From Flavobacteriia bacterium (GTDB lineage: Bacteria; Bacteroidota; Bacteroidia; Flavobacteriales_D; Crocinitomicaceae): a stretch of DNA of 64,000 nucleotides. The DNA is taken from assembly GCA_947450325.1 (NCBI GenBank), contig CANFUT010000007.1:62001-126000 (forward strand), in the 5' to 3' direction. Made by a program: the position numbers and the translations under genes. Below, piece after piece: positions 28,021-37,985 of the stretch (positions within the stretch are counted from its first letter, which is position 1; every line of letters starts with the position of its first letter). The notes under the pieces were generated by a model, which had not been told where the DNA came from, ran no database searches, and saw only the letters and a program-made list of their open reading frames with translations.

Positions 28021-30045
28021 ATGAAAGTAACATTTGCATTTCTTTTCATTGCGTTTTCGTTGACTGCGCAAAAGGAAGTTAAACTGAATTCAAGCATCGA
28101 AAAAGTAACAGTATTTTTTCAAGGTGCTCAAATCCAACATCAAAAGAAAACAGAATTAAAACCTGGAAGGCAAGTCTTGGTTTTCGAAAAACTAACAGAT
28201 TTCATGGATCCAAATTCTGTGCAATTGAAAGCGTTGGGTGATTTGACGATTTTATCGGTTTCAACGCGAAAAAATTTCGAGGATTTGAAAATGACCAATT
28301 CTGAAATCACGGAGTTGAATAACAAGAAAAATCAATTATACGACAAAGATCAATTGTTGCGTGATGAATATGCGATTTTGCAAAATGACAAAAATCTTTT
28401 GCAAAGAAACAGCGATTTAAAAGGAACCACTGTTGGATTGAAAGTAGTTGAATTGAAAGAAGCCTACGCGTTCATTCATATCAAAATGGAAGAAATTGTC
28501 AATCGACAAACTGTTTTGGTGAAAGAATTGGAAAAATTGCAAAAAGAGATCAATAAAATTGAACAGGAAATAGATACGCGTCAGAGTAAACCAGTAACCA
28601 ATTACACTGAAATTTTGGTTGAAGTTGATGTTGACAAAACCACAAATGCTTCATTTGAATTCAATTATATTTCTCCACGTGCTTCTTGGTCGCCTTACTA
28701 CGATTTAAGAAGCGATGGAATTGGAAAACCAGTTCGATTGGAAGCCAAAGCTTTGGTGAATCAAAACACAGGAGTTGAATGGAAAGACATTGATTTGGTT
28801 TTGTCGACCAATGATCCTTATGAAAATTCAAAAGAACCGATTTTGAAAGAATGGTATTTGAATTACAACAATTATCCGCAACCTAAAAATGTAAGCGGAC
28901 GAACAATACCAACTTTCGACTATTCAGGCCAAAAAATTCGTGGTGAGGCGATTGATGCTTCTACTGGTGAAGCCTTATCGTTCGCAAAAATTAGTTTCAA
29001 TTCATATCCGCAAACTTCCGCAGTAACTGATTTTGATGGAAAATTTGAATTAATTGTACCAAAAGGCGAGCATTACATCAATGCAACTTATGTGGGTTAT
29101 ACTACTTCGCAACAATACATCAATGCACCATATATGAAATTTTTCTTGCAACCAGAGGCGATTGTGATGAATACCAATTCTACCATGGCAACAGGAAGCG
29201 CAACGCAACTTTCTGCTGGATATGGCGGACAAAGTTACACCTGGTCAAATGCTTCTTCACCTGCTTCAATTGCCACAAACGGGACTTATAATACTCCGGT
29301 TTCATTAGAAAGTGAACTTCAAACAAGAGGAAGTAGAAAAAGAAATTCTAAACAAAGATCAGTCGCTTACAGTTATGATGGAGACATGAAAGCGGAACAA
29401 GCAGCAAGAAATGTAACGGCGACAGCTATCAAAAAAGATTTACGTGTGGAGTATGCAATCCAAACCAAAATGACAATTCCCTCAAACGGACAAGATCAAC
29501 GTGTTCAAATTTCAAATTATACGCTTCCCGCCAATTATGAATATCACGCGGTTCCAAAATTAGATCCGTCAGTTTATTTGGTAGCACAAGTTTCTGGGTG
29601 GGAAAAATTGAATTTGTTGAATGGCGAATCTAATTTATATTTTGACGGAACTTACATCGGAAAAACGTACATCGATGTCAATTCTACCAAAGATACATTG
29701 TCATTCTCTTTAGGAAAAGACAACAAAATTCAAATGGAGCGCAAGAAAATCTCTGAAAAATCCAAAAACAAAACCATCGGTTCTCGTCAAAAAGTCGATG
29801 TAGCTTGGGAAATCAAGTTAAAAAACAATGGGGGTGCGAAAATTCCAATTTACATCAAAGATCAATTCCCAATTTCAAACTTAGAAGATATCAAAGTGAA
29901 ACGCGGAGATTATCTGGAAGGGAAAATTGCTGAAAATTCTGGAATTATTACTTGGAATTTCATTTTAGATCCTTCTCAAAGTAAAATCTTGAACTTTGAT
30001 TACTCAGTGGATTATCAAAAAGGTTACGTGCTTTACATCGAATAA
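28021..30045 (+). CDS. MuiA/DUF4139 family protein with inserted carboxypeptidase-regulatory domain (copy 1)
   Basis: 674 residues with a signal peptide (MKVTFAFLFIAFSLTAQ). The N-terminal DUF4140 region (SIEKVTVFFQGAQIQHQ...) is followed by a coiled-coil (residues ~90-190). The DUF4139 beta domain starts near residue 195 (YTEILVEVDV, FNYISPRASWSPYYDLR). It is interrupted at ~305-385 by a carboxypeptidase-regulatory-like domain (GEAIDASTGEALSFAKI ... TDFDGKFELIVPKG). A Ser/Gly/Gln-rich low-complexity linker follows, and DUF4139 then resumes to the C-terminus. Family members are called mucoidy inhibitor A, but their biochemical role is unsettled. The next gene is a close paralogue 15 bases downstream. 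Confidence 0.85.
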   Translation: MKVTFAFLFIAFSLTAQKEVKLNSSIEKVTVFFQGAQIQHQKKTELKPGRQVLVFEKLTDFMDPNSVQLKALGDLTILSVSTRKNFEDLKMTNSEITELNNKKNQLYDKDQLLRDEYAILQNDKNLLQRNSDLKGTTVGLKVVELKEAYAFIHIKMEEIVNRQTVLVKELEKLQKEINKIEQEIDTRQSKPVTNYTEILVEVDVDKTTNASFEFNYISPRASWSPYYDLRSDGIGKPVRLEAKALVNQNTGVEWKDIDLVLSTNDPYENSKEPILKEWYLNYNNYPQPKNVSGRTIPTFDYSGQKIRGEAIDASTGEALSFAKISFNSYPQTSAVTDFDGKFELIVPKGEHYINATYVGYTTSQQYINAPYMKFFLQPEAIVMNTNSTMATGSATQLSAGYGGQSYTWSNASSPASIATNGTYNTPVSLESELQTRGSRKRNSKQRSVAYSYDGDMKAEQAARNVTATAIKKDLRVEYAIQTKMTIPSNGQDQRVQISNYTLPANYEYHAVPKLDPSVYLVAQVSGWEKLNLLNGESNLYFDGTYIGKTYIDVNSTKDTLSFSLGKDNKIQMERKKISEKSKNKTIGSRQKVDVAWEIKLKNNGGAKIPIYIKDQFPISNLEDIKVKRGDYLEGKIAENSGIITWNFILDPSQSKILNFDYSVDYQKGYVLYIE

Positions 30046-30060
30046 TAAAAATTAGAATAT

Positions 30061-32043
30061 ATGAGATTAGTATTATTTTTTGTTTGCATTTCCTTCTTCA
30101 CTTTTGGTCAAAAAGAAATCAAATTGTCGTCGTCTATTGACAAAGTGACTATCTTTTTCCAAGGTGCACAAGTGCAACACCAGAAGAAAACAGAATTAAA
30201 CCCAGGAAGGCAAATCTTGGTGTTTGAAAAATTGACCGATTACATGGATCCTAATTCTGTGCAGTTAAAAGCCACAGGAGATTTGACGATTTTATCTGTT
30301 TCAACACGCAAAAATTACGAAGACTTGAAAATGAGTATCACCGAAATCGAAGAGTTGAACAAGCGTAAAAACATGCTTTACGACAAAGATCAAATGTTGC
30401 GTGATGAATATGCGATTTTGCAAAATGACAAAAATTTGTTGCAAATAAACAGTGATTTGAAAGGTTCTGAAGTTGGAATGAAAGTTTCTGAATTGAAAGA
30501 AGCTTATGCGTTCATTCATTTGAAAATGTTGGAGATTATTGGTCGTCAAACTTTTATAATCAAAGAATTAGAAACACTTCAAAAAGAAATCAATAAAGTT
30601 GAGCAGGAAATTCAAACGCGTCAAAGCAAACCGGTGATTAATTTTACCGAAATTTTGGTCGAAGTAGATGTTGCTAGTACAACCAACTCAACTTTTGATT
30701 TCAACTACATTTCTCCACGCGCATCTTGGACACCTTATTACGATTTACGCAGCGACGGAATTGGAAAACCAGTTCGTTTGGAAGCAAAAGCGCTCGTAAA
30801 TCAAAGTACTGGAATTGAATGGAAAGAGGTGGATTTGGTTTTATCGACAAATGATCCTTACGAAAATTCAAAAGAACCAATTTTGCAAGAATGGTATTTG
30901 AACTACAACAATTATCCGCAGGCGAAAAATGTGACAGGAAGAAATATTCCAACTTTCGATTATTCAGGACAAAAATTGCGTGGCGAAGTGATTGATGCTT
31001 CGACAGGTGAGCCGCTAGTATTTGCGAAAGTAGCATTTTCTAACAATCCTCAAGTAGGCGCAGTAACAGATTTTGATGGAAAATTTGAGGTGATTGTTCC
31101 GAAAGGAGAGAATTATATAACAGCCTCATATATTGGTTATAATTCCATTCAATTGCCAATAAATGCACCTTATTTGAAATTCTTTGTTCAGCCTCAAGAT
31201 GTGAGTTTGGAAGAAGTTGTCATTTCTTCAAACAAGAAATCGAGTGTAACGAGTCAAGACATGATAAGTATAGAACAAATGGAAGGAGTGAAATTATCAA
31301 AGCGTAAAAAGTTAAACTTGTCCCTTAAGAGAGAAAGATCAGATAATGCAGGATGGGATTACGGAGGCGAAGTGCTTTATGAAGCTGACAAAGCGGAAGA
31401 AGCCAAAAATGTACAAACTGTCATTTCTAAAAAAGAATTGCGTGTTGAATATGCAATTCAAACTAAAATGACCATTCCTTCTGATGGACAAGACCAAAGA
31501 GTTCAAATTTCGACCTATGAATTACCAGCAAATTATGAATACCACGCTGCGCCAAAATTAGATCCTTCGGTTTATTTGGTTGCACAAGTTTCTGGTTGGG
31601 AAAAATTGAATTTACTGAATGGTGAATCGAATTTATATTTTGATGGAACTTACATCGGTAAAACGTACATCGATGTTAATTCAACGAAAGATACACTTTC
31701 ATTCTCATTGGGTAAAGACAATAAAATCCAAATGGAGCGTACCAAAGTGAAGGAAAACAGCAAAACTAAAACGATAGGTTCTCGTCAAAAAGTAGATGTG
31801 GCTTGGGAAATCAAGTTGAAAAATAATGGTGGCGCTAATATTCCAATTTTCATCAAAGATCAATTCCCAATTTCGGTTGTTGAAGATATCAAGGTGAAAA
31901 GAGGAGAATTTTCTGAAGGTAAAATTGCTGATAAATCAGGAATTATAACATGGAATTTTATGCTTGATGCGTCGCAAAACAAAGTTTTGAAGTTTGATTA
32001 TTCAGTAGATTATCAAAAAGGATATGTTTTGTATATCGAGTAA
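30061..32043 (+). CDS. MuiA/DUF4139 family protein with inserted carboxypeptidase-regulatory domain (copy 2)
   Basis: 660 residues, a tandem paralogue of the preceding gene with the same domain order: signal peptide (MRLVLFFVCISFFTFGQ), DUF4140, coiled-coil, and DUF4139 split by a carboxypeptidase-regulatory insert. The first ~300 and the last ~180 residues are nearly identical between copies. The segment just after the insert (around 380-460) differs completely. Here it contains LEEVVISSNKK, which resembles the linker before the plug of SusC-type TonB receptors, and a basic run (SKRKKLNLSLKRER). The two genes are 15 bases apart and end at a shared terminator. A structural role in the envelope is plausible but unproven. 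Confidence 0.85.
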   Translation: MRLVLFFVCISFFTFGQKEIKLSSSIDKVTIFFQGAQVQHQKKTELNPGRQILVFEKLTDYMDPNSVQLKATGDLTILSVSTRKNYEDLKMSITEIEELNKRKNMLYDKDQMLRDEYAILQNDKNLLQINSDLKGSEVGMKVSELKEAYAFIHLKMLEIIGRQTFIIKELETLQKEINKVEQEIQTRQSKPVINFTEILVEVDVASTTNSTFDFNYISPRASWTPYYDLRSDGIGKPVRLEAKALVNQSTGIEWKEVDLVLSTNDPYENSKEPILQEWYLNYNNYPQAKNVTGRNIPTFDYSGQKLRGEVIDASTGEPLVFAKVAFSNNPQVGAVTDFDGKFEVIVPKGENYITASYIGYNSIQLPINAPYLKFFVQPQDVSLEEVVISSNKKSSVTSQDMISIEQMEGVKLSKRKKLNLSLKRERSDNAGWDYGGEVLYEADKAEEAKNVQTVISKKELRVEYAIQTKMTIPSDGQDQRVQISTYELPANYEYHAAPKLDPSVYLVAQVSGWEKLNLLNGESNLYFDGTYIGKTYIDVNSTKDTLSFSLGKDNKIQMERTKVKENSKTKTIGSRQKVDVAWEIKLKNNGGANIPIFIKDQFPISVVEDIKVKRGEFSEGKIADKSGIITWNFMLDASQNKVLKFDYSVDYQKGYVLYIE

Positions 32044-32064
32044 AAATTGAAATCTTAAAAATGT

Positions 32065-32103
32065 AGCGGTTGTTTGTTCTTTTGAATCGGCAACCGCTTT
32101 TTT
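32065..32103 (+). terminator. Intrinsic terminator after the MuiA pair
   Basis: AGCGGTTG (32065-32072) pairs with CAACCGCT (32091-32098) across an 18-base loop and runs into six T. It overlaps the -33 element of truA. Confidence 0.88.
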
Positions 32104-32128
32104 GTTCCTTAAATAGTCCTTACTTTTG
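32101..32128 (+). promoter_or_regulatory. Promoter of truA, abutting the start codon
   Basis: TTTG (32101-32104), a 16-base spacer (slightly short) and TACTTTTG (32121-32128). Only 4 bases separate the box from ATG 32133, so the mRNA is probably leaderless. Confidence 0.6.
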
Positions 32129-32132
32129 TTTC

Positions 32133-32867
32133 ATGACGCGTTACAAGTTTGAACTTTCATATAATGGAAAACCCTTTTTTGGTTGGCAAAGACAGCCCAA
32201 TCAAATTTCTGTTCAGGAAGAAATTGAAACTGCGTTATATAAATTAAATCACAATCAGGCAATTGCTGTCGTTGGTTGTGGACGCACAGACACAGGTGTT
32301 CACGCGAAACACTACGTTTTACATGTAGATTTAGAAGATGGATTTTACAATGCCGATTTGAATTTCAAGTTAAATCGCATGTTGCCCGATAGTATTTCAA
32401 TCCAAAAGATTGAAGTTGTTTCTTCTGATTTTCATGCCAGATTTGATGCTAAATCAAGAACTTATCGCTTTTTTTTGCATCAAGCTAAAGATCCGTTTAA
32501 TGTTGATTTTAGCTTATTTCATCCTGCGCAACTAGATTTCAACGCGATGAATGAAGCCGCTCAGTTTTTGATTGGGAAACAAGATTTTACTTCACTTTCG
32601 AAATTGCATACCGATGTGAAAACCAATATTTGTGCTGTTTCTGCTGCAAAATGGGTGAAAACAAATGATAATCAAGCGTACTTTGAAATTACAGCAGATC
32701 GTTTTTTGCGGAATATGGTCCGTGCTACTGTGGGAACTTTGTTAGAAGTTGGCACAGGAAAAATTCAACCTGCCGATGTAAAAAAAATCCTTTCACTCAA
32801 AGACCGACAAGCAGCAAAAATGTCTGTTCCTGGCCACGCACTTTTTTTGTGGGAGATTATTTATTGA
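32133..32867 (+). CDS. truA: tRNA pseudouridine synthase A
   Basis: 244-residue enzyme that converts uridines 38-40 of the tRNA anticodon arm to pseudouridine. The catalytic aspartate is D53 in the motif GCGRTDTGVHA. The N-terminus (MTRYKFELSYNGKPFFGWQRQ) and the C-terminal FLRNMVRATVGTLLEVG are diagnostic. The start ATG 32133 is preferred over an in-frame start at 32070, which would lie inside the upstream terminator. A -7 box ends 4 bases before this ATG, so translation may begin at the mRNA 5' end without a Shine-Dalgarno site. Confidence 0.96.
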   Translation: MTRYKFELSYNGKPFFGWQRQPNQISVQEEIETALYKLNHNQAIAVVGCGRTDTGVHAKHYVLHVDLEDGFYNADLNFKLNRMLPDSISIQKIEVVSSDFHARFDAKSRTYRFFLHQAKDPFNVDFSLFHPAQLDFNAMNEAAQFLIGKQDFTSLSKLHTDVKTNICAVSAAKWVKTNDNQAYFEITADRFLRNMVRATVGTLLEVGTGKIQPADVKKILSLKDRQAAKMSVPGHALFLWEIIY

Positions 32868-32894
32868 TCGATATTTTTTTGTAAATTTAGGTAA

Positions 32895-32927
32895 ATGACT
32901 TATCACAAACTAAACATAGAATCTTGA
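32895..32927 (+). other. Ten-codon upstream ORF overlapping the SNF2 start (TTGA)
   Basis: ATG 32895 opens a 10-codon frame (MTYHKLNIES) whose TGA (32925-32927) overlaps the TTG start of the helicase gene (32924-32926). A -7-like box TAAATTTA (32882-32889) ends 5 bases before the ATG. It could couple translation to the downstream TTG. Whether it is translated is unknown. Confidence 0.35.
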
Positions 32928-35900
32928 TAAAAGCAAAAATTGACAAGTATTTACGAGAAAATTGCAGCAAAGAAATTCTGAAGCGAGGACAATTGTTATT
33001 TAGTAATTCGGCAGTCAGTGATTTGGAATACGATCCTGAATTAGACGAAGGAAATGCAGCTGTTTTAGGTTCCAAAATATATAATGTTTCTGTTCATTTT
33101 TTGCTGGACCAAATGAGTGAGATAGAAAGTTATTGCTCGTGTCCTTATGATTGGGATTCTGTTTGCAAACATCAAGTTGCTGCCTTGTATGCGCTTGAAG
33201 AAAAATTCGACAAACAATCAAATATAGAGAAGCCAAATAAAAATGAAAAAGGAAATCTAATTCTTACCGAAAAATTTTTCAACGACTTTCACAAATCAGC
33301 TCAAATCAATGGGATGATTAGCAATTTAAGTGCATTGAGTGAAGTCAAAGTTGATATTCTGGTCGAACCTTCAGATTTTTTTTGGAATGAAAAAAAGACC
33401 GTTGTTTCGTTCGTGAAGAAAAACGAAAATTGGTTGCTGGAAAATTGCTGTAACAATAGTTTATTGTCGGTTTGTAAACACCAGCAAGCAGCGATTCATC
33501 TGATAAAAAAATACTACAAAGGGTTTGAATTTTTTCAAAAATTGAATGATTTAACCCGTTTGAAAGACGAGGCACGAATTGAATATCATGTTGGAGAAGA
33601 CATCGCTTTTGATTCATTCTTTCAATTAACGATGAATGAAAATTCAGATTTTGCTTTTGTACCGAAAGATGGTGCATATTTTAGTAAAAAGGACGCGCAA
33701 CATTTGATTCAAAGTTTTCAAGAAATCAATAAAATCCATACTAAAATTGCCATTCCATTTTCTCACAATCAAGAGAATGGCTTTGGATACGGTATTGCTT
33801 TCAACTTTGAGAAAACTTCGAGAAAATTATTTGATTTTAAGATAAATATTATTGAAGGAAAGGTAAGTAAGGACAATTCTAGATTAATTAATTCAATTGA
33901 TTTTTATCGTGGATCTGCTTATATTCCAGAAGATTTGCGACTTTTTATCAACGATTTCGATTATTTGAAAGGGGTTTTTGGTTATACAGACCATCCTGAA
34001 TCAAAATACAATCAAATCAGTGCTTTTTTAGCCAAAAATACGCTTTTGTTTGCGTCTCATCTTTGCTACGAAAATGATTCTTCTTATTCTGTTTCTCGTT
34101 CAACTTTAAAACCAATTAAATTCGCTGAACTTCCACTTGAAATCCGTTTTCAAGTTCAAAAGAAAAAGGAGAAATTTCACCTAGTTTCATATTTCAAATT
34201 AGGTGAAAGTTGGATTCCATTTTCCAAGAAAAATGCGATTTTGAGCGGGCATTTCTTTCTTCACGAAGAAGTGCTGATGGTCATACCCAATTACATTTCC
34301 TTCAGCGCAGCTTCGATGTTGGTAGAAACAGAAAAGCTGATTTTACATCAAAGTGAAAAACATGAATTGGTTGAAATTATTCAAGAATTTTCCAAATATC
34401 ACGAAGTTGATTTAAATAAATGTTTCAAAATTTCAGAAGTTTACCTTGCCAAACCTACTCTTGAAATTTATTTATACGAACAAGATGGGTTCCTAATTTT
34501 GAAGCCTGAAGTCATTTACGAATCGGGAGAGCGATTTACATTGTTGACTACTGACAATGGTTTTCACTTTGACGAAGATGAAAATGTTGCCCAATCATTT
34601 GTGCGAAATACAGAGGCTGAGAATAATTTCAAAAATGCGCTTCAAAACTTTGACTACACTTTTGATTTAGATACCAATTTCACCTACTTTTTCAAGTCTT
34701 TTGATGAGGTTCAGGCGCAAAATTGGTTGATGCACTTTTTTGCTTTTTGTCGTGACAATCAAATTGAAGTTTTTGGATTGAAGAACTTGAAAAGTTTGAA
34801 ATTTAGTCCTTTTCCTGCAAATATTAGCATTGGAATCTCGTCAAACATTGATTGGTTTGAACCGCACGTTGCTATTCGCTTTGGCGATGAATTAATTCCG
34901 ATGAAAAGATGGATTGATGCGCTTGAACGCAAAGAGAATTTCATCAAATTAAATGATGGTACCAAAGGTATTTTGCCAGATAAATGGATCAAGAAATTGG
35001 AATCGATTTTAAGAATTGGTTATGTTGAAGACCAAACCTTGAAAATTCAAAAATTGAAGTTTAATTTGATTGATGAACTTTTTGAGGAAATTGATGATTT
35101 TCAGTTAATCAATGAGCTGACAGAAAAGAAAAACCTACTAAAGAATTTCAATAAAGTTGAAAAAATTGCAATTCCAAGAAGCATCAAAGCGACGTTGAGA
35201 GATTATCAAAAAGAAGGATTCTATTGGCTGAATTTTTTAGATAATTTTGGTTTTGGTGGTTGTTTGGCGGATGATATGGGACTCGGAAAAACAATCCAAT
35301 TAATTGCTTTTTTAGCTCGACAAAAAGAAATCAATCGTGGAACTTCCTTGGTTGTTGTACCGAAATCTTTGTTGTATAATTGGAGCGCGGAGTTGGATAA
35401 ATTTTGCCCAAGTTTAAAATATTTGCACTATCATGGAAGCGATAGACGATTAAATCAACATGATTTTGAAAATGTTGATTTGGTAATCACAACCTACAAT
35501 ACCGTTGCTTTAGATTTGGTTGATTTGAAAGAATTTACATTCAATTATGTGATTTTGGATGAATCACAAGCAATCAAAAATCCGACTTCTAAGCGTTACA
35601 AAAGTGTTTGTATGTTGAAGGCGAAAAATAGAATTGTCGCTACTGGAACGCCCATAGAAAACAATACTTTCGATTTATATGCACAATTCAATTTTTTAAA
35701 TCCTGGATTTTTTGGTTCTCAGAAGGATTTCAAAGACAAATATGCCAATGAAATAGATGGTAAAAACGACATCGCTCGAGCTGATGAATTGAAGAAAATG
35801 ATTCATCCTTTTTTATTGAGAAGGACAAAGAAACAAGTTGCCAATGATTTACCAGAGAAAACCGAACAGATTTTGACGGTTGAAATGGGAGCAGACCAAC

Positions 35901-36574
35901 GCAAAGTATATAATCATTATCTAAAAGAGATTAGAAGTCAGATTTTAGGATTAATTGCCAAGGACGGTTTGGAAAATTCCAAAATGTATATCTTACAAGG
36001 AATGATGAAATTGCGTCAGATTTGCAACAGTCCTGATTTGATAAAAGACAGTGAATTTGATTGTCAAGAATCCGCTAAAATTGATTTATTGATGGAAAAA
36101 TTGATTTTATTGATAAAGACGAATAAAGTATTGGTTTTTTCACAGTTCACCTCAATGTTGGCATTGATTCAAGCGAGACTAGAATCTGAACAAATTGCTT
36201 TCAGTTACTTAGACGGAAAAACGAACAAACGTTTGGAATTGGTGAATGAGTTCAATGAAAATGAATCTAATCGGGTGTTTTTAATCAGTTTAAAAGCGGG
36301 CGGAACTGGTTTGAATCTCACTTCTGCGGATTATGTGTTTTTAATTGACCCTTGGTGGAATCCGGCTGCTGAATCTCAAGCCATTGATAGAACACACCGA
36401 ATCGGACAAAAAAATCATGTTTTTGCCTATAAATTGATTTGTGAAAATTCTATTGAAGAGAAAATAGTTCAGTTGCAAGAAAAGAAAAAAATGCTTTCAG
36501 AAGATTTGATTCAAGCGCAAGAGAATTTTGTGAAGAAATTAAATCAATCTGATATCGAGGTATTGTTTAGCTAA
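32924..36574 (+). CDS. SNF2/Rad54-family DNA translocase with N-terminal SWIM zinc finger(s)
   Basis: 1216 residues. An N-terminal SWIM finger has the CxCx(n)CxH pattern at C71, C73, C81 and H83. A second, near-match site lies at C175/C176, C184 and H186. A long middle region of unassigned beta-rich sequence follows. The helicase core has Walker A MGLGKT with K789, the DEAH-box variant DESQ at 879-882, TGTPIENN, and the C-terminal RecA domain with RTHRIGQ. Such bacterial SNF2 proteins translocate on double-stranded DNA and may remodel RNA polymerase or other bound proteins. The only in-frame start is TTG 32924; no ATG lies between the upstream stop (32888) and the SWIM domain. No restriction or defence genes adjoin it. 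Confidence 0.9.
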   Translation: MIKAKIDKYLRENCSKEILKRGQLLFSNSAVSDLEYDPELDEGNAAVLGSKIYNVSVHFLLDQMSEIESYCSCPYDWDSVCKHQVAALYALEEKFDKQSNIEKPNKNEKGNLILTEKFFNDFHKSAQINGMISNLSALSEVKVDILVEPSDFFWNEKKTVVSFVKKNENWLLENCCNNSLLSVCKHQQAAIHLIKKYYKGFEFFQKLNDLTRLKDEARIEYHVGEDIAFDSFFQLTMNENSDFAFVPKDGAYFSKKDAQHLIQSFQEINKIHTKIAIPFSHNQENGFGYGIAFNFEKTSRKLFDFKINIIEGKVSKDNSRLINSIDFYRGSAYIPEDLRLFINDFDYLKGVFGYTDHPESKYNQISAFLAKNTLLFASHLCYENDSSYSVSRSTLKPIKFAELPLEIRFQVQKKKEKFHLVSYFKLGESWIPFSKKNAILSGHFFLHEEVLMVIPNYISFSAASMLVETEKLILHQSEKHELVEIIQEFSKYHEVDLNKCFKISEVYLAKPTLEIYLYEQDGFLILKPEVIYESGERFTLLTTDNGFHFDEDENVAQSFVRNTEAENNFKNALQNFDYTFDLDTNFTYFFKSFDEVQAQNWLMHFFAFCRDNQIEVFGLKNLKSLKFSPFPANISIGISSNIDWFEPHVAIRFGDELIPMKRWIDALERKENFIKLNDGTKGILPDKWIKKLESILRIGYVEDQTLKIQKLKFNLIDELFEEIDDFQLINELTEKKNLLKNFNKVEKIAIPRSIKATLRDYQKEGFYWLNFLDNFGFGGCLADDMGLGKTIQLIAFLARQKEINRGTSLVVVPKSLLYNWSAELDKFCPSLKYLHYHGSDRRLNQHDFENVDLVITTYNTVALDLVDLKEFTFNYVILDESQAIKNPTSKRYKSVCMLKAKNRIVATGTPIENNTFDLYAQFNFLNPGFFGSQKDFKDKYANEIDGKNDIARADELKKMIHPFLLRRTKKQVANDLPEKTEQILTVEMGADQRKVYNHYLKEIRSQILGLIAKDGLENSKMYILQGMMKLRQICNSPDLIKDSEFDCQESAKIDLLMEKLILLIKTNKVLVFSQFTSMLALIQARLESEQIAFSYLDGKTNKRLELVNEFNENESNRVFLISLKAGGTGLNLTSADYVFLIDPWWNPAAESQAIDRTHRIGQKNHVFAYKLICENSIEEKIVQLQEKKKMLSEDLIQAQENFVKKLNQSDIEVLFS

Positions 36575-36600
36575 TTTTCAGATATCTATTATCTAATTTA

Positions 36601-36642
36601 TTTCAAATATGTGCTCCACAGATGCAGAACACATATTTGAAA
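36601..36642. terminator. Bidirectional terminator between the SNF2 gene and tyrS
   Basis: A perfect 13-bp stem: TTTCAAATATGTG (36601-36613) with CACATATTTGAAA (36630-36642), loop 16 bases. It lies between convergent stops. No long T-run follows, but the stem is strong. Confidence 0.65.
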
Positions 36643-36651
36643 CTTCATCTT

Positions 36652-37950
36652 TTATTCAATTACTAAAATGTAATTGTTTTTCTTCCCTTTTCCAATCAAA
36701 ACAAATTTTCCATTGATTAAATCTTCTTGGGAAATTTTAAAGTCTTCGCTTACTTTTTCTTTATTTACACTTACAGCATTTGCTTTTAATTCTCTTTTGG
36801 CTTCTCCATTTGAAGCCAAGAAGTTTGTTTTTCCAGCCAATGCATCTACGATTGACAATCCACTGTCAATGTTTTCCTGAGACACTGTTGCTTGCGGTAC
36901 ACCGTCAAAAATTTCCAAAAATTGCTCATTGGACAATTTTTTCAAATCGTCAGATGTTGATTTACCAAACAAGATATTAGATGCTTGAATTGCTTTTTCT
37001 AATTCTTCTTTTGAATGCACAAAAATGGTGATTTCTTCAGCCAGTCTTTTTTGAAGTAGACGCAAATGCGGTGCTTCTTCATGTTCTGATATCAGCTGAT
37101 TTACGGTTTCTTGGTTTAAAAAAGTAAATATTTTAATGTACTTGATTGCATCAGCATCAGCAGTGTTTAACCAAAACTGGTAGAATTTGTAAACTGACGT
37201 TTTATCAGAAGTCAACCAAATATTTCCTCCTTCAGATTTACCGAATTTTGAACCATCTGCTTTGGTAATCAATGGACAAGTCATGGCAAACGCTTTGGCG
37301 CCATCTCCGTTCATTCTGCGAATCAATTCTGTCCCCGTAGTGATATTTCCCCATTGGTCAGATCCACCCATTTGCAATTTGCAATTGTGTGTGTTGTATA
37401 AATGAACGAAATCGTAGCCTTGAATCAATTGGTAAGTAAATTCAGTAAACGACATTCCTTCACCTTCTCCTGATAAACGTTTTTTGACTGAATCTTTCGC
37501 CATCATGTAATTGACAGTGATGCGTTTTCCAACTTCACGTGCAAAATCGATGAATGAAAAATCTTTCATCCAATCGTAATTATTGACTAAAACAGGCGCG
37601 TTTACTGCTGTTGAATTAAAATCTAGAAATCTAGAAAGTACTGATTTGATTCCAGCAACATTTTTAGCCAAGGCTTCTTCATCTAAAAGATTGCGCTCAT
37701 CTGATTTCCCTGAAGGATCGCCAATCATTCCTGTGGCACCGCCAACAAGTGCAACAGGCTTGTGTCCGAATTTTTCTAAATGAACCAATAAGATAATCGG
37801 AACTAAACTTCCGATGTGTAAAGAATCTGCAGTTGGATCAAAACCAATGTAAGTTGAAGTCATTTCTTTCAACAACTGTTCTTCTGTTCCTGGCATGATG
37901 TCTTGCACCAATCCTCTCCATTGTAATTCTGTAATGATATTTTGTGACAT
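36652..37950 (-). CDS. tyrS: Tyrosyl-tRNA synthetase
   Basis: 432-residue class I aminoacyl-tRNA synthetase charging tRNA-Tyr. The HIGH-type motif appears as HIGS (45-48). The KMSKS-type loop is KFGKS (235-239), the form normal for bacterial TyrRS. The tyrosine-binding QGYDFVHL and GGSDQWGN motifs are intact. The C-terminal S4-like RNA-binding domain ends in [16 protein letters not shown]. The gene is minus-strand, 35 bases downstream of gldA, so the two may share a transcript. Confidence 0.97.
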   Translation of the reverse strand: MSQNIITELQWRGLVQDIMPGTEEQLLKEMTSTYIGFDPTADSLHIGSLVPIILLVHLEKFGHKPVALVGGATGMIGDPSGKSDERNLLDEEALAKNVAGIKSVLSRFLDFNSTAVNAPVLVNNYDWMKDFSFIDFAREVGKRITVNYMMAKDSVKKRLSGEGEGMSFTEFTYQLIQGYDFVHLYNTHNCKLQMGGSDQWGNITTGTELIRRMNGDGAKAFAMTCPLITKADGSKFGKSEGGNIWLTSDKTSVYKFYQFWLNTADADAIKYIKIFTFLNQETVNQLISEHEEAPHLRLLQKRLAEEITIFVHSKEELEKAIQASNILFGKSTSDDLKKLSNEQFLEIFDGVPQATVSQENIDSGLSIVDALAGKTNFLASNGEAKRELKANAVSVNKEKVSEDFKISQEDLINGKFVLIGKGKKNNYILVIE

Positions 37951-37985
37951 TTTGTGTTGTCGAAACTCTTTTAAGTTTCTTATTT

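Noticed and set aside
28021-32043. MuiA pair as an assembly duplication
   Set aside because: The copies differ at many synonymous and some amino acid positions and have unrelated middle segments, so this is a true paralogue pair.
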